A stretch of 64,000 nucleotides of DNA from Ancylobacter defluvii (GTDB lineage: Bacteria > Pseudomonadota > Alphaproteobacteria > Rhizobiales > Xanthobacteraceae), in NCBI RefSeq assembly GCF_018390605.1, contig NZ_JAHBGD010000026.1:186001-250000 (forward strand), given 5' to 3'. Below, in pieces: positions 52,896 through 62,057 of this stretch (its first letter is position 1; the number at the start of each line of letters is the position of its first letter). The position numbers were made by a program, and so were the translations under genes. A model generated the notes under the pieces. The model saw nothing but the letters and a program-made list of their open reading frames with translations. It was not told where the DNA came from and did no database searches.

Positions 52896-53891
52896 TCACA
52901 CGAGCTTTTTGCTCTTGTTCGGGGTCAGGAGGCCGACCACGTTGTAGCGGCCGACCGCCAGGAAGGTCAGAAGCAGCGCGCCCCAGGCGAAGTCGCGCAC
53001 GAAGTTCGACAGCCCGCCGAAATTCAGCATGCTGGACATGAGCTGTAGCGCGATCGCCGCCAGCACCACGCAGACCACCCGGCCATAGCCGCCCTCGGGG
53101 CGCACGCCGGCCATCACCGCGATCAGGATGGCGATCAGGAGGTAGGACGTGCCGTAGTCCCACTTCACGTTGACGTTGCGCGCGGCGATGATCACCCCAG
53201 CGAGGCCGGAAAGCAGGCCGCTGGTGGCGTAGGTGGCGATCAGCACCTTGGTGCGGGGAAAGCCGGCATACATGGCGGCCTTCGGGTTGGTACCCATCAG
53301 CATCAGCCACAGGCCGAAAGGGGTGAATTTCAGCAGTGCCGCGACGAGGCCGGCGACGGCGATGAAGATCACGAAGCTGATCGGCACGCCGAGGAACAGG
53401 CCGTTGCCGATTTCGGACAGGAGGTCCGGGCTGCCGACCGCCACCGCCCGCCCCTCCGACACCACTACCGCGAGACCGGTGAACAGCATCTGCGTGCCGA
53501 GGGTGCACAGGATTGGGGTGATGTTGAGCCGGCTGATCAACAGGCCATTGAAGACGCCGCCCAGCACGCCCACCACCAACGCGCCGGCGATAAAAGCCAG
53601 CGAATAGGCGGCCTGCTGATCGACGCTCGACAGGAACGAGCCGATCACCACCGCCGAGACGACGCCCGACAGATTGGCGAGCGCGATGCCGGAGAGGTCG
53701 ATGCCGCCATTGCCGGCGCACATGGCCAGCATCACGCCGATGGCGAGGAAGCCGATCTCCGGCAATTGCCCGGCCATGGACTGCAGATTGAACGGCGACA
53801 GGAAGGCGCCGCCGGAAATCGCGGCGCCAAAGACCAGCAGCGCCACGTTGATGACGACGAGCATGACCAGCTGTCCGCCGGTGGTCCGCAT
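52896..53891 (-). CDS. Ribose-type sugar ABC permease (first of two)
   Basis: A 331-residue RbsC-family permease with eight or more predicted helices. Signature segment VGVLGGVFNGLLISRLNITP and the ATPase-contact NPKAAMYAGFPRTKVLIATY. First gene of the operon, with GGGAGGAGACC just before the ATG. It lies under two TTTACTAAA-like palindromes that probably bind the divergent LacI protein. Confidence 0.92.
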   Translation of the reverse strand: MRTTGGQLVMLVVINVALLVFGAAISGGAFLSPFNLQSMAGQLPEIGFLAIGVMLAMCAGNGGIDLSGIALANLSGVVSAVVIGSFLSSVDQQAAYSLAFIAGALVVGVLGGVFNGLLISRLNITPILCTLGTQMLFTGLAVVVSEGRAVAVGSPDLLSEIGNGLFLGVPISFVIFIAVAGLVAALLKFTPFGLWLMLMGTNPKAAMYAGFPRTKVLIATYATSGLLSGLAGVIIAARNVNVKWDYGTSYLLIAILIAVMAGVRPEGGYGRVVCVVLAAIALQLMSSMLNFGGLSNFVRDFAWGALLLTFLAVGRYNVVGLLTPNKSKKLV

Positions 53892-53917
53892 GGTCTCCTC
53901 CCGAAGTCGTTCGCGTT

Positions 53918-53926
53918 TTTACTAAA
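53918..53926. promoter_or_regulatory. LacI-type operator O1
   Basis: TTTACTAAA, a nine-base palindrome around a central C, 27 bases before the first permease start codon and just downstream of the predicted -10 box. The same core is present ahead of the LacI gene. Confidence 0.55.
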
Positions 53927-53928
53927 TT

Positions 53929-53956
53929 ATTGTCAGCTTCACTAAATCCCTAGCAA
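53929..53956 (-). promoter_or_regulatory. Predicted promoter of the ribose-type ABC operon
   Basis: On the minus strand TTGCTA (53951-53956) and GACAAT (53929-53934) are spaced by 16 bases. The match is moderate, but both operator copies overlap or flank it as expected for repression. Confidence 0.35.
53938..53946. promoter_or_regulatory. LacI-type operator O2 (one mismatch)
   Basis: TTCACTAAA, centred 20 bases from O1, or about two helical turns, so two dimers could sit on the same face. It lies between the predicted -35 and -10 boxes. Confidence 0.45.
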
Positions 53957-54330
53957 AGCCTCTGGCGAGGTGCAAGCCGCCTTCCGGTGCTGCATGGCCG
54001 ACTTTCGCCGGTGACGGCTGCGCCGCCTTGCGGAGGGCGGCGATCAAAATCGCGCCAGCTCCAACCGGCATGGCGATAACATGCGGGCACCCGGCATTCA
54101 TTATACCAAACCCTTATAGGACAGCGCTTCTCACCCATATGGACAGCCAGCCGACTTGTACGCCGCCGCAAAACGCACGCCCGCCGGATCGGGCGCCCGC
54201 TCGATTTAACATCAGATTTCGCGCAAATTCCGGGCAATTCCGCCACCGTCGCCTGTCGGCGTTGCATTGCTCTTGCAGGGCAGTTGCCAGCCCGAATCTT
54301 TTGGCTTAACCCTCAAAAGAGAGCCCAAAT

Positions 54331-54341
54331 GTTTACTAAAC
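54331..54341. promoter_or_regulatory. LacI-type operator O3 before the regulator gene
   Basis: GTTTACTAAAC, a perfect 11-base palindrome around a central C, 52 bases before the LacI start codon. Probably used for autoregulation. Confidence 0.55.
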
Positions 54342-54392
54342 AAAAAGCGCCTTCCGGCGCATCATGGGCTCCGTGAGGACACGCGTCGGGCC

Positions 54393-55481
54393 ATGAAAGA
54401 GAAGAAGTCCTTCACCATCCGGGACATTGCCGGCGCGGCGGGCGTATCGCCGGCGACGGTCTCGCTCGTGCTGAACGGCAAGGGCGAGATTTCCGGCGTC
54501 ACCCGCGCCCGCGTCCTCGAGGCCGCCGCGCGGCTCAACTACGTGCCGCGCCTAGCCCGGCCGCGGGTCGAGGCGGCCGGCACCGTCCGCTTCCTCAAGA
54601 TCGCCAAGCACGGCCATACGGTGAACCGCGACCACAGCGTGTTCGTCTCGGACTACATCGACGGCATGTCGGCCGAGGCGACGCGGCGCGGCTACACGCT
54701 GGAAGTGGTGAGCCACGAGGGCCAGAGCATCATTTCCGTCGCTGATACGTTGGCGGTGGCGCCGGTGAGCGGCGTCATCGCGCTCGGCACCGAGATATCG
54801 GAAACCGACATCCGGGTGTTGCAGGGCGTCGGCCGGCCCATCGTGTTCATCGATACCTTCTACGACGTGGTGGAAGCCAATTTCGTCAACATGAACAACG
54901 AGGATGCGGTGCATCAGGTGCTGGCGCGGCTGCGCCAGCAGGGCTTCGAGCGCATCGGCTTCGTGGCGAGCCACGTCGACACCACCAATTTCCGCCTGCG
55001 GCGGGAAGCGTTCCATCGCAACATGGCCCGGCTCGGCCTGCCCATCGATCCCGCGCATATCATCTCGGTGGAATCGACCTATGACGGCGCCCATGCCGAC
55101 ACGCTGAAGGCCTTGGGCGAAGGCATCGCGCTGGCGGACGGCTATTTCTGCACCAATGACGTGATCGCCTATGGCTTCATCAAGGCACTGCGCGATTTCG
55201 GCATCCGCATCCCGGAGGATGTCGGGGTGATCGGCTTCGACAATCTGCCGCTCAGCTCCACCATGGAGCCGGCGCTGACCACCATCGACGTCTCGAAGCG
55301 CAAGATCGGCAATCTCGCCGTCACCGTCCTCGACGACCTCATTCATGCCGCCGAACCGCAGCCGCCGGTCAAGATCCTCGTCGGCGCCCGCCTCGTCACC
55401 CGCGCCAGCGATCGCGGGCCGGGCGAGCCGGGTCCGGCGCCGCAGGCGGTCCGTCGGCGCGGCATTGCCGAAACCGCCTGA
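54393..55481 (+). CDS. LacI family transcriptional regulator
   Basis: A 362-residue LacI-family regulator. The helix-turn-helix is FTIRDIAGAAGVSPATVSLV with hinge LNYVPR, and the sugar-binding core runs from about residue 65 (DYIDGMSAEATRRGYTLEVV, CTNDVIAYGFIKAL, GVIGFDNLPLSS). The ATG giving MKEKKSFTIRD is the natural start; an open extension upstream would cross the palindrome at 54331. It is divergent from the ribose-type ABC/DhaKL operon and followed 30 bases later by an aldo/keto reductase gene. It should repress both until the sugar or its product binds. Confidence 0.92.
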   Translation: MKEKKSFTIRDIAGAAGVSPATVSLVLNGKGEISGVTRARVLEAAARLNYVPRLARPRVEAAGTVRFLKIAKHGHTVNRDHSVFVSDYIDGMSAEATRRGYTLEVVSHEGQSIISVADTLAVAPVSGVIALGTEISETDIRVLQGVGRPIVFIDTFYDVVEANFVNMNNEDAVHQVLARLRQQGFERIGFVASHVDTTNFRLRREAFHRNMARLGLPIDPAHIISVESTYDGAHADTLKALGEGIALADGYFCTNDVIAYGFIKALRDFGIRIPEDVGVIGFDNLPLSSTMEPALTTIDVSKRKIGNLAVTVLDDLIHAAEPQPPVKILVGARLVTRASDRGPGEPGPAPQAVRRRGIAETA

Positions 55482-55511
55482 GCAAGCCGTCATGCCCTGG
55501 GAGACGCCTTC

Positions 55512-56573
55512 ATGAAGTACCGCACGCTCGGCCGCTCCGGCCTCAAGGTCTCGGCGCTCAGCATGGGCACCTTCTCCTTCGGCGGGGTCGGCGATTTCGC
55601 CAAGGTCGCCAGCCACGGCGTCGCCGAGGCACGGCGGCTGGTAGATGTCTGCCTCGATGGCGGCATCAACGTGCTCGACACCGCCAACATGTATTCGCTC
55701 GGCCGCTCGGAGGAGATCGTCGGCGAAGTGCTGGAAGGCCGCCGCGACCGGGTGCTGCTGTCGTCCAAGGCGCGCATGCGCATCGGCGACGGGCCGAATG
55801 ACGAGGGCGCGTCGCGCTACCACCTCATCCGCGAGTGCGAGCGCAGCCTGAAGCGCCTGCGCACCGACCACATCGATATCTATTTCCTGCACGAATGGGA
55901 CGGGCTGACGCCGCTCGACGAAATGCTCTCGGCGCTGGACGCTTTGATGCGCGCCGGCAAGATCCGCTATATCGGCTGCTCCAACTATTCCGGCTGGCAC
56001 GTGATGAAGGCGCTCGGCATCGCCGAGGCGAAAGGCCTGCCGCGCTTCGTCACCCAGCAGATCCACTACACATTGGAAGCTCGCGAAGCGGAGTACGAGC
56101 TGCTGCCGATCGCCGTCGACCAGGGTGTCGGGGTGATGGTGTGGAGCCCGCTCGCCGCCGGCCTGCTGTCCGGGCGCTTCGGCCGCGACAAGTTCCCCGC
56201 CGATTCGCGCCAGGCCGCCGGCTGGACCGAGCCGCCGATCCGCGACAGCGAGCGCCTGTGGTCCATCGTCGACGTGCTGGGCGATATCGCCGCCGCGCGC
56301 GGGGTGACGGCGGCGCAGGTATCGATCGCCTGGACCCTGTCGCGCCCCGGCATCGCCTCGCTGGTGGTCGGCGGCACCGAGGAAGCCCACTTCCGCGACA
56401 ATATCGCCGCCGTCGATCTCGAATTGACCGTCGAGGAACGGGAGCGGCTGAACCTCGTCAGCCGCCCGCCCTATATCTATCCGTACTGGCACCAGCACAA
56501 TTTCGCCCGCGACCGCTTCAGCCCCGGCGACTGGGCGCTGCATGCGAGCTACGAGGATCTCGGCAAGGTCTGA
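55512..56573 (+). CDS. Aldo/keto reductase
   Basis: A 353-residue NADPH-linked barrel reductase. The catalytic tetrad is readable: Asp and Tyr in INVLDTANMYSLGRSEE, Lys in VLLSSKARM and His in IYFLHEWDGL. The NADPH-binding end has SIAWTLSRPGIASLVVGGT. GGGAGA precedes the start. Cotranscribed with the LacI regulator and so probably part of the same sugar route, perhaps interconverting an aldose or ketose with its polyol. It resembles the large family of YajO/AKR11-13-type enzymes, whose natural substrates are often unknown. Confidence 0.9.
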   Translation: MKYRTLGRSGLKVSALSMGTFSFGGVGDFAKVASHGVAEARRLVDVCLDGGINVLDTANMYSLGRSEEIVGEVLEGRRDRVLLSSKARMRIGDGPNDEGASRYHLIRECERSLKRLRTDHIDIYFLHEWDGLTPLDEMLSALDALMRAGKIRYIGCSNYSGWHVMKALGIAEAKGLPRFVTQQIHYTLEAREAEYELLPIAVDQGVGVMVWSPLAAGLLSGRFGRDKFPADSRQAAGWTEPPIRDSERLWSIVDVLGDIAAARGVTAAQVSIAWTLSRPGIASLVVGGTEEAHFRDNIAAVDLELTVEERERLNLVSRPPYIYPYWHQHNFARDRFSPGDWALHASYEDLGKV

Positions 56574-56626
56574 GCTTCTCCGGCACCGCCGGGCGTCGCG
56601 AACGGCGTAAAACCGGAACGGACGGC

Positions 56627-58594
56627 CTAGCGGGAACGTCGCTCCCCGGTCCGGTTCAGCAGCCAGATGAGATAGGGCACGCCGATCAGCGCGGCGAACA
56701 GGCCGGTCGGCATCTGGTAGGGAAAAACCACCAGCCGCGCCAGCCAGTCGGCGACGATCAGCAACAGCGCGCCGATCAGCAGCGCCGCCGCCAGTTGCTC
56801 GCGGGCGCGGGCAAACCCCGCCAGGCGAGCGAGATGCGGCGCCATCAGCCCGATCAGGCTCAACGGGCCGACGGCAAACGATGCCATGGCGGTGAGCGCC
56901 GCCGCGAGCAGCGCCAGCGCCAGACGCGCCCGGCGCACCGGAATGCCGACGCTACGGCTGGCATCCGGCCCGAGCGGCAGCACCGAGAGCCAGCGGGTCA
57001 GCAGCCACGCCGGCACGACGAGAACGAGCGTGCCGCCCAGCGCGGTCAGCGCCTCGAAGGCCCCGACGCGGTTGGTCGAGCCCGACATCCAGACCAGCAG
57101 ACTATAGGCGGCCATGCCGCCGCTGGAGAGCACCACCGACAGGATCGCCATGCACAGGGCCCCGCAGGCGACGCCCGCCAGCAGCAGCCGCTCCGGGCCA
57201 AGGCCCGACCGGGCGGTGATGGCCAGCATGAGCCCGAGCACCGCCAGCGCGCCCGCCACCATGCCGGCGAGCAGCCACGGTCCCGACGCCCCGCCGGCCA
57301 GCAGCAGAACCGCCAGGCCGACGCCGCTGCCGGCACTGACCCCGAGCACTTCGGGGCTCGCCATCGGGTTGCCGGTCATCCGCTGCAGGATCAGGCCCGC
57401 CGTCGCCAGCATCATGCCGGCGCTGCCGGCCGCCACCAGCCGCGGCCAGCGCAGCGGCAGCAATTCCATGAACGGCCCCCCGGTGGCGACGTGCCAGCCT
57501 TCGGCTGAGCGGCCGATGCAGAGGGTTGCGGCCATGGCGAGCAGCGTCCCGAGGCCGAGCAGACCGAGCCCCAGCCAAGGACGGCGTAGCCGGCGCGGCG
57601 CCAACGCCGCCGCCGGGTGCCGATGCGGCCCTCCTGCCGGCACCCGCGACAGCAGCAGGAGCAGCAACGGGCCGCCCAGCAACGCGGTCGCCGCGCCGGT
57701 CGGTGCCAGATCGCGCCCCTGCCATCCGCCGAGCTGCACGACACTGTCGGTGAAGGACAGGATCAGCGCCCCGGCAAGCGGGGCGGCAAAGAGGATCTGC
57801 CGTGTGGTGCGGGCGCCCATGAACCCGGCGAAGGCCGGCGCGGCAAGGCCGACAAAGGCAATGATGCCGACCTCCGCCGTCACCGTGGCGGCCAGCCACA
57901 CCGCGATCGCCGTCGCCGCCAGCCGGGTGGCGAGCAGCCGCAGGCCGAGGCTGCGCGACCCGGCATCGTCGAGCCCGAGCAGGATGAGCGGCCGCACGAT
58001 GACGGCGCTCGCCGCCAGCCCGAGCAGCAGCCGGATGCCGAGGGTGCGGGCGCTGCTCCAGTCCTGTTGGTCGAGCGCGCCGGCACCCCAGATGAACAGC
58101 GACAGCACATAGTCGCCCCGGGCCAGCACCAGCGTCGCGCTCAGCGCTCCCGCCAGCAGCGAGATCATCATACCCGACAGAACCACCGTCACCGGATCGA
58201 GGCCGCGCCGCCATCCGAGCGCAAGCACCACGGCGGCGGCGGCCGTGCCGCCGGTGAGCGCCACCACCTCGCGGCCGGCGCCAAGCAGCGCCGGGGCATA
58301 GGCCAGCGCCACGGTGAGCGCCAGCTGGGCGCCCGAGGCGATGCCGAGCGTCGAGGCATCGGCGATGGGATTGCGCAGCACCCGCTGCAGCAGCGCCCCC
58401 GACAGGCCGAGCGCCGCGCCCGCCAGCAACGCCACCGTCGCGCGCGGAAGCTCCACCTGCCACAGCATCACCTCGTCGAGACCCGGCACGACGGGCCGCG
58501 ACGCCAGCGTGGCGAGCAGCGCCAACGCCACCACCAGCGCGCACCCGATCCATCGACGGCGTAAAAGCCGATCAGCCACGGCCGCGAGCCTCAA
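56627..58594 (-). CDS. Fused siderophore ABC permease (FhuB-like, two FecCD halves)
   Basis: A 655-residue membrane protein made of two FecCD permease halves, as in FhuB. The first half (about 1-320) has LLAGAALGLSGALLQRVLRN and GIASGAQLAL; the second (about 335-650) has GSAGMMLATAGLILQRMTGN and LGVSAGSGVGLAVLL. Each half carries about ten helices and one ATPase-contact GLxxP site (VGLAAPAFAGFMG; IGLMAPHLARLAG). It imports a ferric siderophore. The start overlaps the binding-protein stop region (58572-58594), so the two are coupled. No ATPase lies next to it on this strand; the one at 62956 could serve it. Confidence 0.9.
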   Translation of the reverse strand: MRLAAVADRLLRRRWIGCALVVALALLATLASRPVVPGLDEVMLWQVELPRATVALLAGAALGLSGALLQRVLRNPIADASTLGIASGAQLALTVALAYAPALLGAGREVVALTGGTAAAAVVLALGWRRGLDPVTVVLSGMMISLLAGALSATLVLARGDYVLSLFIWGAGALDQQDWSSARTLGIRLLLGLAASAVIVRPLILLGLDDAGSRSLGLRLLATRLAATAIAVWLAATVTAEVGIIAFVGLAAPAFAGFMGARTTRQILFAAPLAGALILSFTDSVVQLGGWQGRDLAPTGAATALLGGPLLLLLLSRVPAGGPHRHPAAALAPRRLRRPWLGLGLLGLGTLLAMAATLCIGRSAEGWHVATGGPFMELLPLRWPRLVAAGSAGMMLATAGLILQRMTGNPMASPEVLGVSAGSGVGLAVLLLAGGASGPWLLAGMVAGALAVLGLMLAITARSGLGPERLLLAGVACGALCMAILSVVLSSGGMAAYSLLVWMSGSTNRVGAFEALTALGGTLVLVVPAWLLTRWLSVLPLGPDASRSVGIPVRRARLALALLAAALTAMASFAVGPLSLIGLMAPHLARLAGFARAREQLAAALLIGALLLIVADWLARLVVFPYQMPTGLFAALIGVPYLIWLLNRTGERRSR

Positions 58595-59456
58595 CGAGCG
58601 CCTCGGTCAACAGGCGGGCGAAGCGGCGGGCCGAGGGCAGCGCTCCGAACGGGTCGATCGGATCCAGCCAGACCACCCGACCGGCCTTGACCGCTGGCAG
58701 CGCCTGCCAGAACGCACTGCGCCGCAGGACTGGCGTGGCGTCGGGCGGAACCGGGCCGATGACGGCGATCCACGCCTCGCCGTGCCGCGCCAGCGTTTCC
58801 AGCCCCAGCGGCGCCGCCGCCGAATAGCTGGTGGCTTCGGCCCAGGCATTCTGGAGACCGATGCGCTGCAACGTCTCGCCGATCATGCTGTCGAAGCCGA
58901 AGACGCGAAAATGGCGGGCATCGCCGAGATTGATCGGCAGCACCGGCCGCCCCAGTCCCTCGAGGCGGCGGCGCGCCTGCGCGAAGCCCGCATCGGTCCG
59001 CCCGACCAGCGCATCCGCCGCGTCGCCGATGCCAAGGCGCTCGGCGACACGGCGCGTCATGGCGATGACGGGGTCATAGGGAGAATGGCCGGGCCGGTAG
59101 AGCGTGAAGCTCTCCACCGGCGCGATGGCGGCCAGGCGCGGCTCCAGCGCGACGTAGAAATTCGAGTTGAAGATTATGTCGGGCCGGGCAAAAAGTAGCG
59201 TTTCAAGGTTCGGCAGGCCGCGCAGGCCGAGATCGGCAACGCTGTCCGGCATCGGCGGCTCGACCGCGACCTCGCGGAACTGCACCAGCTCGGTGGCGGC
59301 GACCGGCGGATGCCCGAGCGCCAGCAACGTCTCCAGCACCGCCCAGTCCAGCGTCGCCGCGCGCATGGCGGCTTTCGCCCCCGCCGCTGCGCCGAAGGGC
59401 AAGACCGCCGCCGCGGCGAGCAGAGCGCGACGGCCGATGCCGCCGTCAGCCTTCAT
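58572..59456 (-). CDS. Iron-siderophore ABC substrate-binding protein (FhuD-like)
   Basis: A 294-residue periplasmic binding protein of the FhuD/BtuF group (Peripla_BP_2). The N-terminus has twin arginines and a hydrophobic stretch (IGRRALLAAAAVLPFGAAAG), so Tat or Sec export is possible. The core has the long linking helix and LPNLETLLFARPDIIF, FRVFGFDSMIGETLQRIGL. The ATG giving MKADGG was chosen because the signal sequence begins there; the frame extends further without homology. It delivers the siderophore to the fused permease encoded downstream. Confidence 0.88.
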   Translation of the reverse strand: MKADGGIGRRALLAAAAVLPFGAAAGAKAAMRAATLDWAVLETLLALGHPPVAATELVQFREVAVEPPMPDSVADLGLRGLPNLETLLFARPDIIFNSNFYVALEPRLAAIAPVESFTLYRPGHSPYDPVIAMTRRVAERLGIGDAADALVGRTDAGFAQARRRLEGLGRPVLPINLGDARHFRVFGFDSMIGETLQRIGLQNAWAEATSYSAAAPLGLETLARHGEAWIAVIGPVPPDATPVLRRSAFWQALPAVKAGRVVWLDPIDPFGALPSARRFARLLTEALVEARGRG

Positions 59457-59535
59457 CGGGCAAAACCGGCCCGAACGCCGCTGCGGCAAGTGCACAGCGA
59501 TGCGATAGCAGAGGCGGCGGGCATCGGATCGGCTC

Positions 59536-61818
59536 TCACCATTTGTAATGCGCGGACAGAGTAAGGGTCCGGCTGTCGCCATAGCCGCAGCTGGAAAGCC
59601 CCTGGCAACCGGAGACGTAGACCTCGTCGAAGATGTTGTTGAGGTTGAGGGCGACACCCCAACTGTCGCGCTCATAGCGGATGGCGGCGTCGAACAGTGT
59701 CACCGAGGGCACCTGCAACGTGTTCTCGTCGTCGATCCAGGAGGAGCCGATATAGCGCACGCCGCCGCCGACGCTCACCCCGGTCAGGGGTCCCTGGTCG
59801 AACTTGTAGTCGGCCCAGGCGGAGGCCATCACGTCCGGCACCAGCATGGGCTCGTTGCCGATGATGGCGGCATTGGTGTCGTTGGTGATTTCCATGTCCA
59901 GCACGGTGAACGTGCCGATCAGGCGGAAATTCTTGGTGACATTGGCCTTGGCTTCGAGCTCGAAGCCGGTCGACCGGACTTCGCCGAGCTGGGTGTCGAA
60001 GAAGATGTTGTCGACATCCGGCACCGTGACGTTCTGCCGGGTGATCTGGAACACCGAGGCGGTGATCAGCGCGTCGACGAAGGTCGGCTGATACTTAATG
60101 CCGGCCTCGTACTGGTACCCCTCCTCCGGCTTGAAGCCGGTATTGGTCACGTCGACGCCCACCACCGGATTGAAGAAGCTGGAGACCGCCACATAGGGGG
60201 TGACGCCATTGGCGAACTCGTAGCCGAGGCCGGCACGCCCGGTGAGGGCACTGTCATTGGTCTCGTAGTTCGGCGAGAAGGCCAGCGTCGCCGGGCTCTC
60301 CGATTCGGTGTTCACATAGTCGTAGCGGCCGTTCAGCGTGACGATCCAGCCATCGCCGAAGCGCAGCTGGTCCTGCAGGTAGCCGCCGAGCTGCTGCTGT
60401 GTCAGCGTCTGGTCCATATAGACTGCGGTCGCCCCCTGCGGCACGCCATAGACCGGATCGGTGGCGCTGATCGGCGTCGCGCCGCCCGAGGCCTGGACAT
60501 TGTCGAGGTGGTAGAGCGTGTAGTCGACGCCGACGATGAAATCGTGCGCCACCGCGCCGGTGGTGAATTCGCGGCGGAAATGATTGTCGGTGGCGAAGCT
60601 GTTGACCTCGCTATGGCCCTCGAAGCCGATGCGATTGAGCAGGTTGTTCGAGGTCAGCGGCAGGGGATTGCCGCCATAGCCGGTCGTCGGGTCGTAATAG
60701 CCATAGGGATAAGGGCCGATCTCGCGCTTGTTGAGATAGCCGTAGCGGGCGCTGGAATTGAAGATCCAGTCGTTCTCGAATTCGTGCTTCAGCTCATAGC
60801 CGACCATTAGCTGGGTATAGCGGCTATTATCGAGATCCGGCTCGCCGAAATAGGCGTCGCGGGAGATCTTGCCGAACGGGGCATTGGCCACCGTGCCGTA
60901 ATAGGGCAGGAAGCCGCCGCCGACATTGACCTGGTCGAGCGCGGCGATCTGCGCGTAGACGGTCACCTCGGTCTGCTGCGACGGCCGATAGGTGACCTGG
61001 GGCATGATCACCCCGCGCAGGTCGTTGGAATAATCGGTATAGGTGTCGCCGCCGGCGATGCGGCCGGTGATGCGGTACATCCAGACCGGGTCGGTGGCGG
61101 CGGCCGGCGCCTTGGTCACCAGGCCGGGATCATTGGGATTGCGGGCAAGCGGATCGGCGGCGCCATAGACCTCGTTGATATCGAAGGCGAAATAGGCGTT
61201 GCCGAAATTGTTGATACCCACCTCGGCATAGCCGAAGCGCTCCTCGCGCGGCCGCTTGCTGACCAGATTGACGAGGCCGCCGGGGCTCGACCCGCCATAG
61301 AGCACGGAAGCTGGCCCCTTCAGCACCTCGATGCGCTCCAGCATGAACGGATCGACCTGGAAGCCGCCGAAGCCGTAGCTGTAGAGCGAGAGACTATCGA
61401 GGAAGATGCCGGTCTGCGTGGCATTGAAGCCGCGAATATAGAACCAGTCGGTATCCGGATCCGGCCCGCCATAGGGCGAGGAGTGCACGCCGGCGGTGTA
61501 GCGCAGCGCCTCGTCGACCTTCAGCGCCTTGCGGTCGTCGATCTCGTCGCGCCCGATCACCGAGACCGATTGCGGAATTTCGGTGATCGGAACGTCGGTT
61601 TTCATGCCGGTTGTGGTCTGGGTCGCGACATAGCCGTTGACCGGGCCGGTGCCGGTCTGCCGGTCGGACTGGACCGACACCGTATCGAGCTCGATCGCCG
61701 GGCTGCCGCCGGAAGACTGCGCCTCCTGAGCGACCGCCGCGTTCCACGAGGGCAGCACCACCGCCATGGCACTGGTCAGAAGCAGCAGCTTGAAGGAACG
61801 TCCATACATTGCAATCAT
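59536..61818 (-). CDS. TonB-dependent siderophore receptor
   Basis: A 760-residue outer-membrane receptor of the FhuA/FpvA type. Signal peptide FKLLLLTSAMAVVLPSWNAAVA; a TonB-box-like IELDTVSV near the mature N-terminus; a plug domain with ITEIPQSVSVIGRDEI, ALRYTAGVHSSPYGG and IEVLKGPASVLYGG; and a barrel ending LTLSAHYKW with terminal aromatic. The start at 61818 is the first ATG before the signal peptide; one three codons later is possible. The adjacent siderophore binding protein and permease complete the uptake route. Confidence 0.93.
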   Translation of the reverse strand: MIAMYGRSFKLLLLTSAMAVVLPSWNAAVAQEAQSSGGSPAIELDTVSVQSDRQTGTGPVNGYVATQTTTGMKTDVPITEIPQSVSVIGRDEIDDRKALKVDEALRYTAGVHSSPYGGPDPDTDWFYIRGFNATQTGIFLDSLSLYSYGFGGFQVDPFMLERIEVLKGPASVLYGGSSPGGLVNLVSKRPREERFGYAEVGINNFGNAYFAFDINEVYGAADPLARNPNDPGLVTKAPAAATDPVWMYRITGRIAGGDTYTDYSNDLRGVIMPQVTYRPSQQTEVTVYAQIAALDQVNVGGGFLPYYGTVANAPFGKISRDAYFGEPDLDNSRYTQLMVGYELKHEFENDWIFNSSARYGYLNKREIGPYPYGYYDPTTGYGGNPLPLTSNNLLNRIGFEGHSEVNSFATDNHFRREFTTGAVAHDFIVGVDYTLYHLDNVQASGGATPISATDPVYGVPQGATAVYMDQTLTQQQLGGYLQDQLRFGDGWIVTLNGRYDYVNTESESPATLAFSPNYETNDSALTGRAGLGYEFANGVTPYVAVSSFFNPVVGVDVTNTGFKPEEGYQYEAGIKYQPTFVDALITASVFQITRQNVTVPDVDNIFFDTQLGEVRSTGFELEAKANVTKNFRLIGTFTVLDMEITNDTNAAIIGNEPMLVPDVMASAWADYKFDQGPLTGVSVGGGVRYIGSSWIDDENTLQVPSVTLFDAAIRYERDSWGVALNLNNIFDEVYVSGCQGLSSCGYGDSRTLTLSAHYKW

Positions 61819-62057
61819 TCCAGACTATTTGCCCAACCCGTGCCCAGATCGGAAATATTCAAAGGAAAATTATTTGATTATCTTCGATCTCGGCATGAAA
61901 CGTCTGGTAGCAACCCTTTCCATTGGATGATTGTTCGCTTTTGTCAAATCTTGTACATTCTTGGTTGATCGATCCGATAGGGAGCGGCATTGGCACTCCA
62001 TTTGCCCTTGACCCGCCCGGCGGAACATCCAGGAGATTTAAACCACCGGGGAGAGGC
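61819..62057. promoter_or_regulatory. Divergent AT-rich control region, receptor / AraC gene
   Basis: 239 bases between divergent starts, clearly AT-richer than its surroundings from about 61840 to 61975. Both promoters and the AraC and iron-regulator sites should be here. I looked for TGA-N9-TCA iron-box patterns and found none that convinced. Confidence 0.5.

Larger units (their letters stand above)
53892..54392. promoter_or_regulatory. Divergent control region, ABC operon / LacI gene
   Basis: 501 bases without a gene. It is AT-richer than its surroundings at both ends and holds a predicted minus-strand promoter and three LacI-like palindromes, listed separately. The central 300 bases hold no recognisable gene or repeat. 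Confidence 0.6.

Noticed and set aside
61923-62057. Longer N-terminus for the AraC regulator
   Set aside because: The open frame extends upstream, but the sequence is AT-rich control DNA without conservation; the ATG at 62058 has a good ribosome-binding site.
61819-62057. Iron-regulator box (TGA-N9-TCA) before the receptor gene
   Set aside because: Read on both strands; no spacing matched, so I do not report one.
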